Assembly: GCA_009780915.1 (NCBI GenBank)
Contig: WQZD01000027.1
Span: 1-36,559 of the forward strand
Direction: 5' to 3'
From: Propionibacteriaceae bacterium
Lineage (GTDB): Bacteria > Actinomycetota > Actinomycetes > Propionibacteriales > Propionibacteriaceae
Length of the DNA: 36,559 nt
In this document: positions 18,967-27,761 of the stretch, piece after piece
Numbering within the stretch: position 1 is the stretch's first letter
Layout of the letters: each line of letters starts with the position of its first letter
The notes under the pieces: generated by a model
Seen by the model: the letters and a program-made list of their open reading frames with translations, nothing else
What the model was told of the DNA's origin: nothing
Database searches by the model: none
Made by a program: the position numbers and the translations under genes

Positions 18967-21900
18967 ATGAACGATGCCGGCGCCAATGAATGGTTCATAG
19001 ACACCATGCGTGAAGCCTGGGAAAAAGATCCGAAATCCGTGCCAGAAGAGTGGGTGGCGTACTTCGAGAATCTGAAGGCGTCGCCGACGGATCAGCAGAT
19101 CACCGATCAGGTCGACCAGGTCGAGGCGACGGTTGCCGAAGAGGTCCCCACAGTCGAGGCCACCTCCCCCGCGCCCAGCCCGCAGATCGTCGCGGAGCAG
19201 GCCGAGCCCGCGCCGGCGCAACCTGCCACCCCGCCGACGACGGCGCCCGCCGCGCCCGTGGAGGAGTCCGCGCCGCCTCGTCGTAGCATGCCTGACGTGG
19301 GGCCGGCTCTGGTCGAACCCCAACGCCGACGCACGGCCGAGACCCCTCAGACTCCGGAGGCGGGTTTGTCTGCCAACCGTGACGACCCCACGATCCGCCC
19401 GGACCGGTCAGTGCCGGATGTGGGCATGGTGCCCCTGAAGGGCGCGAGCCTGCGCACCTCCAAGAACATGAACGAGTCCTTGGAGATGCCGGTGGCGACC
19501 TCGGTGCGCACCGTGCCGATGAAACTCGTCTCCGATCTGCGCGAGCAGATGAACAACCACCTCCTCCACACTCGTGGCGGCAAGATCTCCTTCACGCACA
19601 TCATCGCCTACGCCATGGTCGAGGCTCTCAAGGCGATCCCGTCGATGAACGTCTACTACGACGACGCCAACGGCCCGACGGCGATCTCCCCCAACACCGT
19701 CAACCTCGGGCTGGCCATCGACTCGTCCAAGCCCGACGGGACACGCCAGTTGATGGTGCCGGTGATCCACCAGGCCGACACCTTGGACTTCGCCCAGTTC
19801 GTCGCCGCGTATGACGACATCGTGCGCCGTACCCATTCCAGGACCCTCACCATCGGCGACATGACCGGCGCCACGGTGTCCCTGACCAACCCGGGCATCG
19901 TGGGGACGAGCCACTCGGTTCCCCGATTGATGAAGGGACAGGGCCTCATCCTGGGCGTGGGCGCGATCGACTTCGCCCCCGGCTTCAAGGGGGCCAGCCC
20001 GGTCCGCTTGTCCGAGTTGGGCATCTCACGAGTCATGACGATCACCTCGACCTACGATCACCGTGTGATCCAGGGCGCCGGGTCGGGCGAGTTCCTCCAG
20101 TACATCGAGCAACTGCTCACCGGGCAGCACCACTTCTTCCAGAGGATCTTCGAGTCGCTGCGTATCCCGTACGCCCCCCTGACCTGGGACACGGACATCT
20201 TCACCAACAGGCAGGACCAGGTCTCCAAGACGGCTCGCGTGGTGGAGTTGATCAACTCCTATCGCTCCTTGGGCCACCTGATGGCCGACATCGACCCCCT
20301 GATGTACCGCCTGCGCTCCCACCCCGACCTCGAACTGGCCACCCACGGACTGACCCTGTGGGATTTGGACCGGGAGTTCGCCGTCGGCACTCTGGCCGGC
20401 CAGAACCGGCAGTACCTCTCACTGCGCCACATTCTGGCCACCCTCCAGGACGCGTACTGCCGCACCACGGGCGTGGAGTACATGCACATCGTCGACCATG
20501 AGCAGCGCACCTGGCTGCAGGAGCGACTGGAGAGCCCGCGCCAGCCCATCCAGCACACCGAGCACATGCGCATCCTGGACCGTCTCAACGAGGCGGAGAT
20601 CTTCGAGACCTTCCTGCAGAAGAAGTTCGTCGGGCAGAAGCGCTTCTCCTTGGAGGGCGGGGAGTCCACGATCGTCATCCTGGACCAGATCTGCACCCTG
20701 GCCGCCAACAACAGGCTGGAAGAGGTGTGCATCGGCATGCCTCACCGCGGGCGGCTCAACGTGCTCGCCAACATCGCGGGCAAGTCCTACGGACAGATCT
20801 TCCAGGAGTTCGAGGAAGGCATCGAGCCGGCATCCGGCACCGGCGCCGGCGACGTGAAGTATCACCTCGGCGCCCAGGGCAAGTTCACAGCCGCCTCCGG
20901 ATTCTCCGTCGACGTGTCCGTGGCCGCCAACCCGTCCCACTTGGAGACGGTGGACCCGGTCCTCGAAGGAATCGCCCGCGCCAAGCAGGACAATGCCCGG
21001 CCAGGACGCGCGTTCCCGGTCGTCCCGGTCCTCATCCACGGCGACGCCGCGTTCTCCGGGCAAGGAGTCGCGTACGAGGTGCTCCAGATGTCGCAGCTTC
21101 GCGCCTACACCACCGGCGGCACGATCCACGTGGTCATCAACAACCAGGTCGGCTTCACGACCGCTCCCGTCGAGTCGCGCTCGTCGACCTACTGCACGGA
21201 CGTGGCCAAGGTCATCCAAGCCCCGGTCTTCCATGTCAACGGTGATGACGCCGACGCGTGCGTGCGGGTGGCCAACATGGCGTTCGCCTATCGTGAGGCC
21301 TTCCACAAGGACGTCGTCATCGACCTCGTGTGCTACCGCAAGCGCGGCCACAACGAGGGCGACGACCCGAGCTTCACCCAGCCGCTGATGTACGACCTGA
21401 TCGAGCAGAAGCGGACGGTGCGCGCGCTGTACACCGAGGCGCTCATCGGTCGTGGCGACATCTCCGTCTCCGACGCCGATCTGGTGGAGGAGAAGTTCCG
21501 TGGCCGTCTGGAGGCCGTCTTCGACGAGGTCCGCCAGAGCCAAGGCCACAGCGCCCCCATCCGCGACAGCGACTATCTTCGTCGGCCGAGCTATCCGCCC
21601 AAGCTGCCCACCACCAACGAGACGGCGGTCACCGAAGAGGTCATGGACGCCATCGCCGACGCGCATGTGCGCTTCCCTGACGGCTTCACCGTCCATCCCC
21701 GCGTGCTGACCCAGCTCAACCGTCGCGCCGACAACATCCGCAACGGACCCATCGACTGGGCGACCGCGGAGATGCTCGCCTTGGGCTCCTTGCTCATGGA
21801 GGGCCGCCGGGTTCGCATCGTGGGCCAGGACACGAGGAGAGGGACCTTCTCTCAGAGGTTCGGCGCGGTCGTCGACCGTGTCACGAACGAGGCCTACGTC

Positions 21901-22794
21901 CCTCTGAAGCACATCACGTCCTCCCAGGGCCCCTTCGACATCTTCGACTCCCTGTTGAGCGAGTACGCCGCCCTCGGCTTCGAGTACGGTTACTCCCTGG
22001 CCGCCCCCGACGCCTTCGTGGCGTGGGAGGCGCAGTTCGGCGACTTCACGAACACCGCTCAGGCGATGGTCGACGAGTTCATCTCCTCCGGCGAGACCAA
22101 GTGGCAGCAGAAGTCCGGCGTGGTGCTCCTCCTCCCCCACGGCTATGACGGCCAGGGGCCGGACCACACCTCCGCTCGCCTGGAGAGGTGGCTGCAGCTG
22201 TGCTCGCAGAACGCCATGACCGTGTGCCAGCCGTCCGAACCGGCCAACCACTTCCACATGCTGCGTGCCCATGCGTACGCCCCGTGGCACCGTCCCTTGA
22301 TCGTGGCCACGCCCAAGTCCATGCTGAGGAACAAGCTCGCGGTCTCGCAGCCCGAAGACTTCACCCATGGCTCGTGGAGGCCTGTGATCTCCGATCCGAC
22401 CATCACCGACACGTCCCAGGTGCGCACGATCCTGCTGTGCTCGGGCAAGCTGCGGTGGGAACTGATCGAGGAGAGGTCACGCTTGGGCCTGGACGGCCAG
22501 GTGGCCATCGTGGCGATCGAGCGGCTCTACCCCATCCCCGGGGAAGAGTTGGCCGAGGAGTTCGCGAAGTTCCCCCACGTCTCCGACATCCGGTACGTCC
22601 AGGACGAGCCGGAGAACCAGGGCGCGTGGCTGCTCTTCGAAAAGTACATCCCCATCGAGGTCGCCAAGTACCCGCTGGACCGTTCGATCACGCTGACCGG
22701 CGTGTATCGCCCCAGCTCGTGCGTGCCGGACGTGGGATCCCACCAGTTGCATGATGTGGAGCAGAAGAACCTGGTTTCCGCCGCGTTCCAGTGA
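18967..22794 (+). CDS. kgd: Multifunctional 2-oxoglutarate decarboxylase/dehydrogenase E1-E2 fusion
   Basis: 1275 residues. Actinobacterial Kgd (OdhA-type) decarboxylates 2-oxoglutarate with thiamine diphosphate at the TCA-cycle branch point. A short N-terminal segment (NEWFIDTMREAW) leads to a Pro/Ala/Glu-rich linker (about 40-175). An E2-like succinyltransferase domain follows (about 180-385, with STYDHRVIQGAGSGEF), then the E1 domain (from about 430) with GMPHRGRLNVLANI, the thiamine/Mg region GDAAFSGQGVAYE...NNQVGFTT, and CYRKRGHNEGDDPSFTQP. There is no lipoyl domain, as is normal for this family; lipoate comes from a separate E2. ATG at 18967 lies downstream of GGGAGAACGAGAG. The linker repeats the short motif PDVG. 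A weak TTGCAT/CGATAG promoter may lie at about 18876-18906. Confidence 0.95.
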   Translation: MNDAGANEWFIDTMREAWEKDPKSVPEEWVAYFENLKASPTDQQITDQVDQVEATVAEEVPTVEATSPAPSPQIVAEQAEPAPAQPATPPTTAPAAPVEESAPPRRSMPDVGPALVEPQRRRTAETPQTPEAGLSANRDDPTIRPDRSVPDVGMVPLKGASLRTSKNMNESLEMPVATSVRTVPMKLVSDLREQMNNHLLHTRGGKISFTHIIAYAMVEALKAIPSMNVYYDDANGPTAISPNTVNLGLAIDSSKPDGTRQLMVPVIHQADTLDFAQFVAAYDDIVRRTHSRTLTIGDMTGATVSLTNPGIVGTSHSVPRLMKGQGLILGVGAIDFAPGFKGASPVRLSELGISRVMTITSTYDHRVIQGAGSGEFLQYIEQLLTGQHHFFQRIFESLRIPYAPLTWDTDIFTNRQDQVSKTARVVELINSYRSLGHLMADIDPLMYRLRSHPDLELATHGLTLWDLDREFAVGTLAGQNRQYLSLRHILATLQDAYCRTTGVEYMHIVDHEQRTWLQERLESPRQPIQHTEHMRILDRLNEAEIFETFLQKKFVGQKRFSLEGGESTIVILDQICTLAANNRLEEVCIGMPHRGRLNVLANIAGKSYGQIFQEFEEGIEPASGTGAGDVKYHLGAQGKFTAASGFSVDVSVAANPSHLETVDPVLEGIARAKQDNARPGRAFPVVPVLIHGDAAFSGQGVAYEVLQMSQLRAYTTGGTIHVVINNQVGFTTAPVESRSSTYCTDVAKVIQAPVFHVNGDDADACVRVANMAFAYREAFHKDVVIDLVCYRKRGHNEGDDPSFTQPLMYDLIEQKRTVRALYTEALIGRGDISVSDADLVEEKFRGRLEAVFDEVRQSQGHSAPIRDSDYLRRPSYPPKLPTTNETAVTEEVMDAIADAHVRFPDGFTVHPRVLTQLNRRADNIRNGPIDWATAEMLALGSLLMEGRRVRIVGQDTRRGTFSQRFGAVVDRVTNEAYVPLKHITSSQGPFDIFDSLLSEYAALGFEYGYSLAAPDAFVAWEAQFGDFTNTAQAMVDEFISSGETKWQQKSGVVLLLPHGYDGQGPDHTSARLERWLQLCSQNAMTVCQPSEPANHFHMLRAHAYAPWHRPLIVATPKSMLRNKLAVSQPEDFTHGSWRPVISDPTITDTSQVRTILLCSGKLRWELIEERSRLGLDGQVAIVAIERLYPIPGEELAEEFAKFPHVSDIRYVQDEPENQGAWLLFEKYIPIEVAKYPLDRSITLTGVYRPSSCVPDVGSHQLHDVEQKNLVSAAFQ

Positions 22795-22943
22795 CACGGC
22801 GTCGGCGGGACCAGATTCCGTCGCGGAAATACAGACTTTTTGACCCAAACCCTTGTATATTCGTCTCCTGCATGTCATCCTTGTACGGTTGCGACGAATC
22901 GGGGGACTCAAGCAACCCGGCAGCAACCCCTTGAAGGAGAACA

Positions 22944-23195
22944 ATGGACTGGCGACATCAAGCCGCTTGCCTGACAGAAGACCCAGAGCTGTTTTTCCCG
23001 GTGGGAAACACCGGACCGGCTCTGCTTCAGATCGAAGAGGCAAAGAAGGTTTGTGCACGCTGCACCGTGCGTGAGAAGTGTCTGCATTGGGCGCTCGAAG
23101 CCGGCCAGGACCATGGTGTGTGGGGCGGTATGAGCGAGGACGAACGGCGGTCGATGAAGAGACGCGCCGCCCGTTCTCGTCTACGGATGGGCTGA
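22944..23195 (+). CDS. whiB1: WhiB-family iron-sulfur regulator (WhiB1-like)
   Basis: 83 residues. The four cluster-ligand cysteines are Cys9, Cys37, Cys40 and Cys46, followed by the GVWGG turn and a basic C-terminus (RRSMKRRAARSRLRMG) for DNA contact. The start MDWRHQAAC and the PELFFPVGNTGPA segment match WhiB1, the essential member that binds the primary sigma factor and senses nitric oxide through a 4Fe-4S cluster. AAGGAG precedes the ATG. A TATATT -10-like element lies at 22856-22861. WhiB1 beside pdtaS, rshA and sigR is the same neighbourhood as in mycobacteria. Its stop is three bases from the convergent pdtaS stop. Confidence 0.94.
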   Translation: MDWRHQAACLTEDPELFFPVGNTGPALLQIEEAKKVCARCTVREKCLHWALEAGQDHGVWGGMSEDERRSMKRRAARSRLRMG

Positions 23196-23198
23196 CCC

Positions 23199-24665
23199 TC
23201 ACAAAGGGATGCGCACGACGGCGCGAGCCCCGACCCCGGTGGGGTTCGGGACGAGCGAGAAGTCCCCATGGAGGTCCTGCAAGAGGGTCGTCACGATGGA
23301 CAGCCCCAGGCTCGTGCGCGTCGTGTCGTTGACCTGGAACCCGTCGGGAAGCCCATGGCCGTCGTCGATCACCGCAACCTCGATGCTTCCGTCGTCATGC
23401 CGGGAAGGCGTGACGGTGACCGTGCCACCACCCTCGGACAGCCCGTGCTCGATGGCGTTCTGGCAGAGTTCCGTGATGACCAAGGCCAACGACGTCGCCA
23501 CCTCGGCGGGGATCTCCCCGAAGGTGCCCAACCTCCGAGCGTTCACATGGCCACGCTCGGAGGCCAGGTCGGCCGTCAGTTTCAGAAGGCGGTCGGCGAC
23601 ATCGTCGAAATCCACGCTGCCCGACATGGAGTAGGACAAGATCTCGTGGACGACGGCGATGGCTTGCACCCTGGCCATGGCCTCCTCCAAAGCCCCCTGC
23701 GCCTCCGTGGACTTCATACGCCTGGCTTGCAGGCGCAACAGGGCGCTGACCGTCTGGAGGTTGTTCTTCACCCGGTGATGGATCTCGCGGATCGTCGCGT
23801 CCTTGGTCACCAGCTGGCGCTCCTTGCGCCTGATCTCCGTGGTGTCGCGGCACACGACCAGTGTCCCGACGCGTCCCTTGCGGTTGGTCAGGGGAAGGAT
23901 GCGCATGAACGCGGAGGCGCTGTCGGTCTCGATGTCAGCCTCTTCGGACAACCGTGACTTGAAATGGGCGGCCAGGGAGGTGTCGACCGGGCCTCCGGTG
24001 CGGTTCATCAACGCCGAGGTCAGCGGGACGATCTTCTCACCGATCAGATCCGACATCAGTCCCATCTTGCGATAGACGCTCACAGCGTTCGGGCTGGCGT
24101 ACTCGACGACTCCGGCGGTGTCGATGAGGATGAGCCCCTCCCCCACGCGGGGGCTGATCCCCGTCAGACGGGTGTGCCCCTGGTCGGGGAAGGCGCCGCG
24201 CCAGGCCATGTCCGCCAGGATGGCGGCGGTCTCCAAGTAGTGGTCCTCTAACTCGCCTGGGGCGCGCACCCCCATCTGGTTGGTGTGGCGCTCCACGATC
24301 CCCCAGCATGTGTTGTCGATCATCAGGGGGATGGCCCACACGTCGACGGGGATGCCAGCCTGGAGCTTGTTGTCGGAGGTCTCGCAGATCCTCTTCGAGA
24401 GGTACGCCTGCGTCACCAGATGCTCCGTCTCGTAGGAGATGACCTCGCCGACCACGTCGTCCTCCAAGGCTGTGGGGCCTGTGGCGGGACGGATCTGCGC
24501 GATGGCGTAAAACTCATTGTCGTCTGTGCCCGGGACCCAGAGGATCAGGTCTGAGAAGGCCAGATCCGCCAAGATATGCCAGTCGTCGATGAGGGCCTCC
24601 AAGAAGGCAGCCTGGCTATCGCCGATCGTGACGTACGGCTTGACTGACGCGGGTATTCTAAGCAC
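23199..24665 (-). CDS. pdtaS: Sensor histidine kinase, PdtaS-like
   Basis: 488 residues, soluble. GAF-like N-terminal domain (about 1-155), PAS domain (about 172-285), then HisKA_2 dimerisation/phosphoacceptor IREIHHRVKNNLQTVSALL (292-310, His296/297) and a HATPase domain with ELCQNAIEHG and DDGHGLP. This is the layout of mycobacterial PdtaS, which phosphorylates the RNA-binding antiterminator PdtaR and responds to metals, nitric oxide or small molecules. No response regulator is in this window. The start is GTG at 24665 with a poor ribosome-binding site. It is divergent from bL37 and convergent with whiB1. Confidence 0.92.
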   Translation of the reverse strand: MLRIPASVKPYVTIGDSQAAFLEALIDDWHILADLAFSDLILWVPGTDDNEFYAIAQIRPATGPTALEDDVVGEVISYETEHLVTQAYLSKRICETSDNKLQAGIPVDVWAIPLMIDNTCWGIVERHTNQMGVRAPGELEDHYLETAAILADMAWRGAFPDQGHTRLTGISPRVGEGLILIDTAGVVEYASPNAVSVYRKMGLMSDLIGEKIVPLTSALMNRTGGPVDTSLAAHFKSRLSEEADIETDSASAFMRILPLTNRKGRVGTLVVCRDTTEIRRKERQLVTKDATIREIHHRVKNNLQTVSALLRLQARRMKSTEAQGALEEAMARVQAIAVVHEILSYSMSGSVDFDDVADRLLKLTADLASERGHVNARRLGTFGEIPAEVATSLALVITELCQNAIEHGLSEGGGTVTVTPSRHDDGSIEVAVIDDGHGLPDGFQVNDTTRTSLGLSIVTTLLQDLHGDFSLVPNPTGVGARAVVRIPL

Positions 24666-24796
24666 AGGACAAGCCTACCGGCGAAGGCCACCCATTGTGG
24701 CATCTTCTTCGGTCACGTCATCGAGCCTCGTAGCGGTTCGAGGACGAATATGGCAGAATTGTCCTCCGGTTCGAGTTGATGACTAAGGAGACAACC

Positions 24797-24871
24797 ATGG
24801 GCAAAGCTGGTCGCAAGCGCAGGGCACGTAAAGGCAGCAAGGCCAACCACGGCAAGCGCCCCACCGCCTGA
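24797..24871 (+). CDS. Small ribosomal-particle protein bL37
   Basis: 24 residues: MGKAGRKRRARKGSKANHGK then RPTA. It is extremely basic and ends in the NHGKRP signature of the actinobacterial large-subunit protein bL37, found in mycobacterial ribosome structures. ATG follows AAGGAG by six bases, a strong site for so short a gene. Stop TGA is directly abutted by the reverse stop of rshA (TGATCA at 24869-24874), so the two genes converge with no gap. Such genes are often missed by automatic callers. Confidence 0.88.
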   Translation: MGKAGRKRRARKGSKANHGKRPTA

Positions 24872-25123
24872 TCACTTGGGATCGGCGAGCCGACGGATCC
24901 TGTCGGACACCTTGTCCACGAGGGACTCAGGTGCGAGCGTCGACTCATACGCATGCTTGACCGCGGAGCGGATCTGCTCCCAGGTCTCGATCTCGTTGAG
25001 GCATTCCTCACAGTCCGATAGATGGATACGGATCGCGTCGGCGGTCGCCTCGTCCACTTCATGGTCCAGGAATGCGTTGATGCGCATCATGACGAAACTA
25101 CACATTGTCGTTAGATCAGGCAT
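24872..25123 (-). CDS. rshA: Zinc-binding anti-sigma factor RshA/RsrA
   Basis: 83 residues. Binds and inhibits the SigR/SigH sigma factor under reducing conditions; oxidation of zinc-site thiols releases it. HLSDCEEC carries the H-x3-C-x2-C motif of zinc anti-sigma factors, and Cys8 can supply the further ligand. Its ATG lies inside the 3' end of sigR (eight-base overlap), a typical coupling of sigma factor and inhibitor. Confidence 0.93.
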   Translation of the reverse strand: MPDLTTMCSFVMMRINAFLDHEVDEATADAIRIHLSDCEECLNEIETWEQIRSAVKHAYESTLAPESLVDKVSDRIRRLADPK

Positions 25124-25727
25124 CGGCGTTCTCTCCTATCCCACAAATATCCTGAAGCACGGTGCGTAACTGGGAGCGTCCACGGCTCAAGCGAGACATG
25201 ACGGTGCCGATGGGCACCCCCATGATCTCGGAGATCTCTTTGTAGGAGAACCCCTCCACGTCCGCCAGGTACACAGCATACCGGTACTCCTCTTTCAGCG
25301 ACTTCATCGCGCACACGATCCTGGAGTCGCTGAGCCTGCTCAAGGCTTCCATCTCTGTGGACGGGATCGGCGTGCCCGAATGCGAGTCGGCTCGGGCGAG
25401 CTGCCAGTCCTCGATCGTCGCCGCGTCCGAGATCTTGGGCGACCTCTGCGCCTTCCGGTACGTGTTGATATAGGTGTTCGTCAGGATTCGGTAGAGCCAG
25501 GCCTTGAGGTTCGTCCCCTCCTGGAATTGGCTGAAGGATGTGAACGCTTTCCCGTACGTCTCCTGGACCAAGTCCTCGGCGTCGGACGCGTGGCGGGTGA
25601 GTTTCAGGGCGGCGGCGTACAGTTGGTCGATGTACGGCAAGGCGTCACGTTCGAAGCGAGCCACATGCTGTTCGCGTGACTCCACCTGCTGCTCGCGCGA
25701 CTCCACGTCCCCTAAATTGGCATCCAT
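25116..25727 (-). CDS. sigR: ECF sigma factor SigR/SigH (thiol-oxidative stress)
   Basis: 203 residues. Region 2 is at about 18-85 ([52 protein letters not shown]), and region 4 at about 125-195 ([37 protein letters not shown]). These match the SigR/SigH family that controls thioredoxin and proteolysis genes. ATG at 25727 agrees with a leader of about 70 bases from the GGAAT-N18-GTT promoter. The same frame stays open 92 more codons to 26003, past that promoter and over doxX; a longer isoform like the sigma-R' of Streptomyces is conceivable but unproven. Confidence 0.92.
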   Translation of the reverse strand: MDANLGDVESREQQVESREQHVARFERDALPYIDQLYAAALKLTRHASDAEDLVQETYGKAFTSFSQFQEGTNLKAWLYRILTNTYINTYRKAQRSPKISDAATIEDWQLARADSHSGTPIPSTEMEALSRLSDSRIVCAMKSLKEEYRYAVYLADVEGFSYKEISEIMGVPIGTVMSRLSRGRSQLRTVLQDICGIGENADA

Positions 25728-25805
25728 TATGGAAGAGACTACTCCCCCCGCGCCGGGCGGAACAATGGAAGATGGGAACACGCTCGGAGAACTCACGTGG
25801 ATATC

Positions 25806-25831
25806 AACGCGATACCCGGCGAGATTATTCC
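25806..25831 (-). promoter_or_regulatory. SigR-dependent autoregulatory promoter
   Basis: On the minus strand, GGAAT (25831-25827), exactly 18 bases, then GTT (25808-25806). This is the SigR/SigH consensus. It stands about 80 bases upstream of the sigR ATG and gives positive autoregulation of sigR-rshA after thiol oxidation. Confidence 0.8.
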
Positions 25832-25926
25832 CGGATTTCCCAGATTTTTTGTGGAGGTGTCGTCTTCCACCACCTTCCACGTCCAAACGGTGTCGCGAAG
25901 GTGAAGAAGATGGTAGAAAAGATGCC

Positions 25927-26514
25927 ATGAGTTTATTGCGTTTCGCTTCCCGGTCCCTTCTCGCGGGTTTCTTCGTCGCCGACGGTTTGAAGCCGGCCAT
26001 CAATCCCGACCCGTACGTGGAGGAAGCGGAACCGGTGGCACGACAAGTGCTGGATGCCGCCGAACGCTATCTCCCGGCGAGTCTCGCCCGGTGCGTGCCG
26101 ACCAAGACGGCCACGTTGGTCCGCATCCACGGGATTGTCGAGGTGACGGGTGCGCTCATGATGGCCACGGGCATCTTCCGCCGCGCGGGGGCGGCCATGG
26201 TGGTTCTCGCGTACGGTGAGAAGGTCGTGCGGACGCGTCACCAGGTGCTCGCTCGCGACACCACGTCGTTCATCCAAGAGCTCTCCTTGCTGGGGGGCGT
26301 CATGCTGGAGGCGGGACGTGGACGCCGACCGGCGCGTGCCAGGTGCCGGTCGAAGCGATCCACGACGTCGGCCACGAAAGCTGGGGCGTCGAAAGCTCAG
26401 GCGCCGGCCCAGCGCGTGTCGGCGTCGCGGACGGCCGAGAAACCCTCCCCCACGACCGTCGGTCGCCAGGCGCAGACGCTGCGCACCGCCCTCGCCACGA
26501 CGCGGGCCGCATGA
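25927..26514 (+). CDS. DoxX-family membrane protein with basic C-terminal tail
   Basis: 195 residues. Membrane segments at about 5-22, 62-84, 86-104 and 116-130, with [20 protein letters not shown] and [19 protein letters not shown] matching actinobacterial DoxX proteins. Their biochemical role is unclear; the mycobacterial DoxX takes part in a membrane oxidoreductase complex that resists thiol stress. Residues 131-195 form an Arg/Lys/Ala/Ser/Thr-rich tail of unknown use. It is divergent from sigR and overlaps aroA by ATGA. A six-codon frame (MVEKMP) ends on the ATGA of this start, so translation could be coupled to a leader peptide. Confidence 0.8.
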   Translation: MSLLRFASRSLLAGFFVADGLKPAINPDPYVEEAEPVARQVLDAAERYLPASLARCVPTKTATLVRIHGIVEVTGALMMATGIFRRAGAAMVVLAYGEKVVRTRHQVLARDTTSFIQELSLLGGVMLEAGRGRRPARARCRSKRSTTSATKAGASKAQAPAQRVSASRTAEKPSPTTVGRQAQTLRTALATTRAA

Positions 26515-27761
26515 CGTCCTGGCAGGCGCCGCTGGCCACAGGGCCCGTCGACGTTTCCGTGCCCGTCCCCGGGTCGAAATCCGCGACCGCGCGGGCGCTC
26601 GTGTTGTCCGCCCTCGCCCAGGGGCCCGGATCGGTCGCTGGCGGGCTGAGAGCCCGGGACACCTCCTTGATGATCGCCGGGCTGCGGGCCTTGGGCGCAC
26701 ACATCGACGACTCCGACGCGACCCGGTGGTCGATCCACCCGATGGGGACCCCCGACACACCTGTCCAGATCGATGCCGGCTTGGCGGGCACGGTCATGAG
26801 GTTCCTTCCCCCGGTGGCGGCCCTGGGAGACCGACCGGTACGGTTCCACGGCGATCCCGCCGCGTCCGCCCGGCCTATGGCCCCTCTCGTCCAGGCTCTC
26901 GTCCACCTCGGCGCCACGGTGGACGCGGCCAGTCTTCCCTTCGCTGTGACGGGACCGATCACCGGATCCGAGGCACAGATCGACTCCAGCGGGTCGAGCC
27001 AGTTCGTCTCGGGCCTGCTCCTGGCGGCCGCACGGTTCCCGTCGGGGTTGCGCCTGACCCATCGTGGCGGTCCGATCCCGTCCCTGCCCCACATCGACAT
27101 GACATGTGCGGCCCTGGCGGCGCGAGGGGTGGACGTGGAGCGCGACGTCGACGTCTGGTGCGTGGCGCCCGGTCCCATCGACGCGCTCGACGAGGTGATC
27201 GAGCCAGACCTGACCACAGCCGCGGTCTTCCTGGCGATCGCCCTCGTCGCAGGGGGGTCGGTGACCGTGCCGGGATGGCCGACGAGCACGACGCAACCCG
27301 GGGCCCGGATCACGCAGATCCTGGAACAGATGGGCGCCGTCGTTGTGCGCCACGGGGACCAGATGACGGTGTCGGGAACGGGAACATGGGACGGAGTGGA
27401 CATCGACCTGCATGACACGAGCGAGCTGACCCCTGTCGTCGCGGCGTTGGCCGCCTTGGCCGGCTCCCCCACCACCATCCGCGGGGTGGCTCACATACGA
27501 GGGCACGAGACCGACCGGCTCGCCGCGCTGAGCAGCCAGATCACCGCGCTGGGCGGAGACTGTCGTGAGACACCCGACGGCCTGGTCATACGGCCTCGCC
27601 CCCTGCGGGGCGGGGTCTTCCACACCTTCGCCGACCATCGGATGGCCCACGCTGGTGCCCTGATCGGGGCACGGGTGCCGGGCGTCATCCTCGACGACGT
27701 GGACTGCACGTCGAAGACCATGCCCGGTTTCGCCAGCGTGTGGGAACGGATCGTGAGATGA
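26511..27761 (+). CDS. aroA: 3-phosphoshikimate 1-carboxyvinyltransferase
   Basis: 416 residues. EPSP synthase joins phosphoenolpyruvate and shikimate 3-phosphate in aromatic biosynthesis. PGSKSATARAL (about 18-28) holds the catalytic Lys. LAGTVMRFLPP is the actinobacterial form of the NAGT-MRF motif. SSGSSQFVSGLLLAA, GHETDRLAAL and TFADHRMAHAGAL are intact. ATG at 26511 overlaps the doxX stop; a longer frame upstream overlaps doxX and is not family-like. Followed by rsgA with another ATGA overlap, as in mycobacteria (aroA-rsgA). Confidence 0.96.
   Translation: MTSWQAPLATGPVDVSVPVPGSKSATARALVLSALAQGPGSVAGGLRARDTSLMIAGLRALGAHIDDSDATRWSIHPMGTPDTPVQIDAGLAGTVMRFLPPVAALGDRPVRFHGDPAASARPMAPLVQALVHLGATVDAASLPFAVTGPITGSEAQIDSSGSSQFVSGLLLAAARFPSGLRLTHRGGPIPSLPHIDMTCAALAARGVDVERDVDVWCVAPGPIDALDEVIEPDLTTAAVFLAIALVAGGSVTVPGWPTSTTQPGARITQILEQMGAVVVRHGDQMTVSGTGTWDGVDIDLHDTSELTPVVAALAALAGSPTTIRGVAHIRGHETDRLAALSSQITALGGDCRETPDGLVIRPRPLRGGVFHTFADHRMAHAGALIGARVPGVILDDVDCTSKTMPGFASVWERIVR

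Noticed and set aside
20419-22368. 649-codon open frame antisense to kgd
   Set aside because: Same GC-bias artefact; no ribosome-binding site and no recognisable protein.
18967-22794. Missing lipoyl domain in Kgd as a sign of damage
   Set aside because: Lack of a lipoyl domain is the normal state of the actinobacterial E1-E2 fusion.
22816-22841. TTCCG-TCG-CGGAA with a later T5 run as kgd terminator
   Set aside because: The five-pair stem is too weak and the T-run begins eight bases away; not convincing as a terminator.
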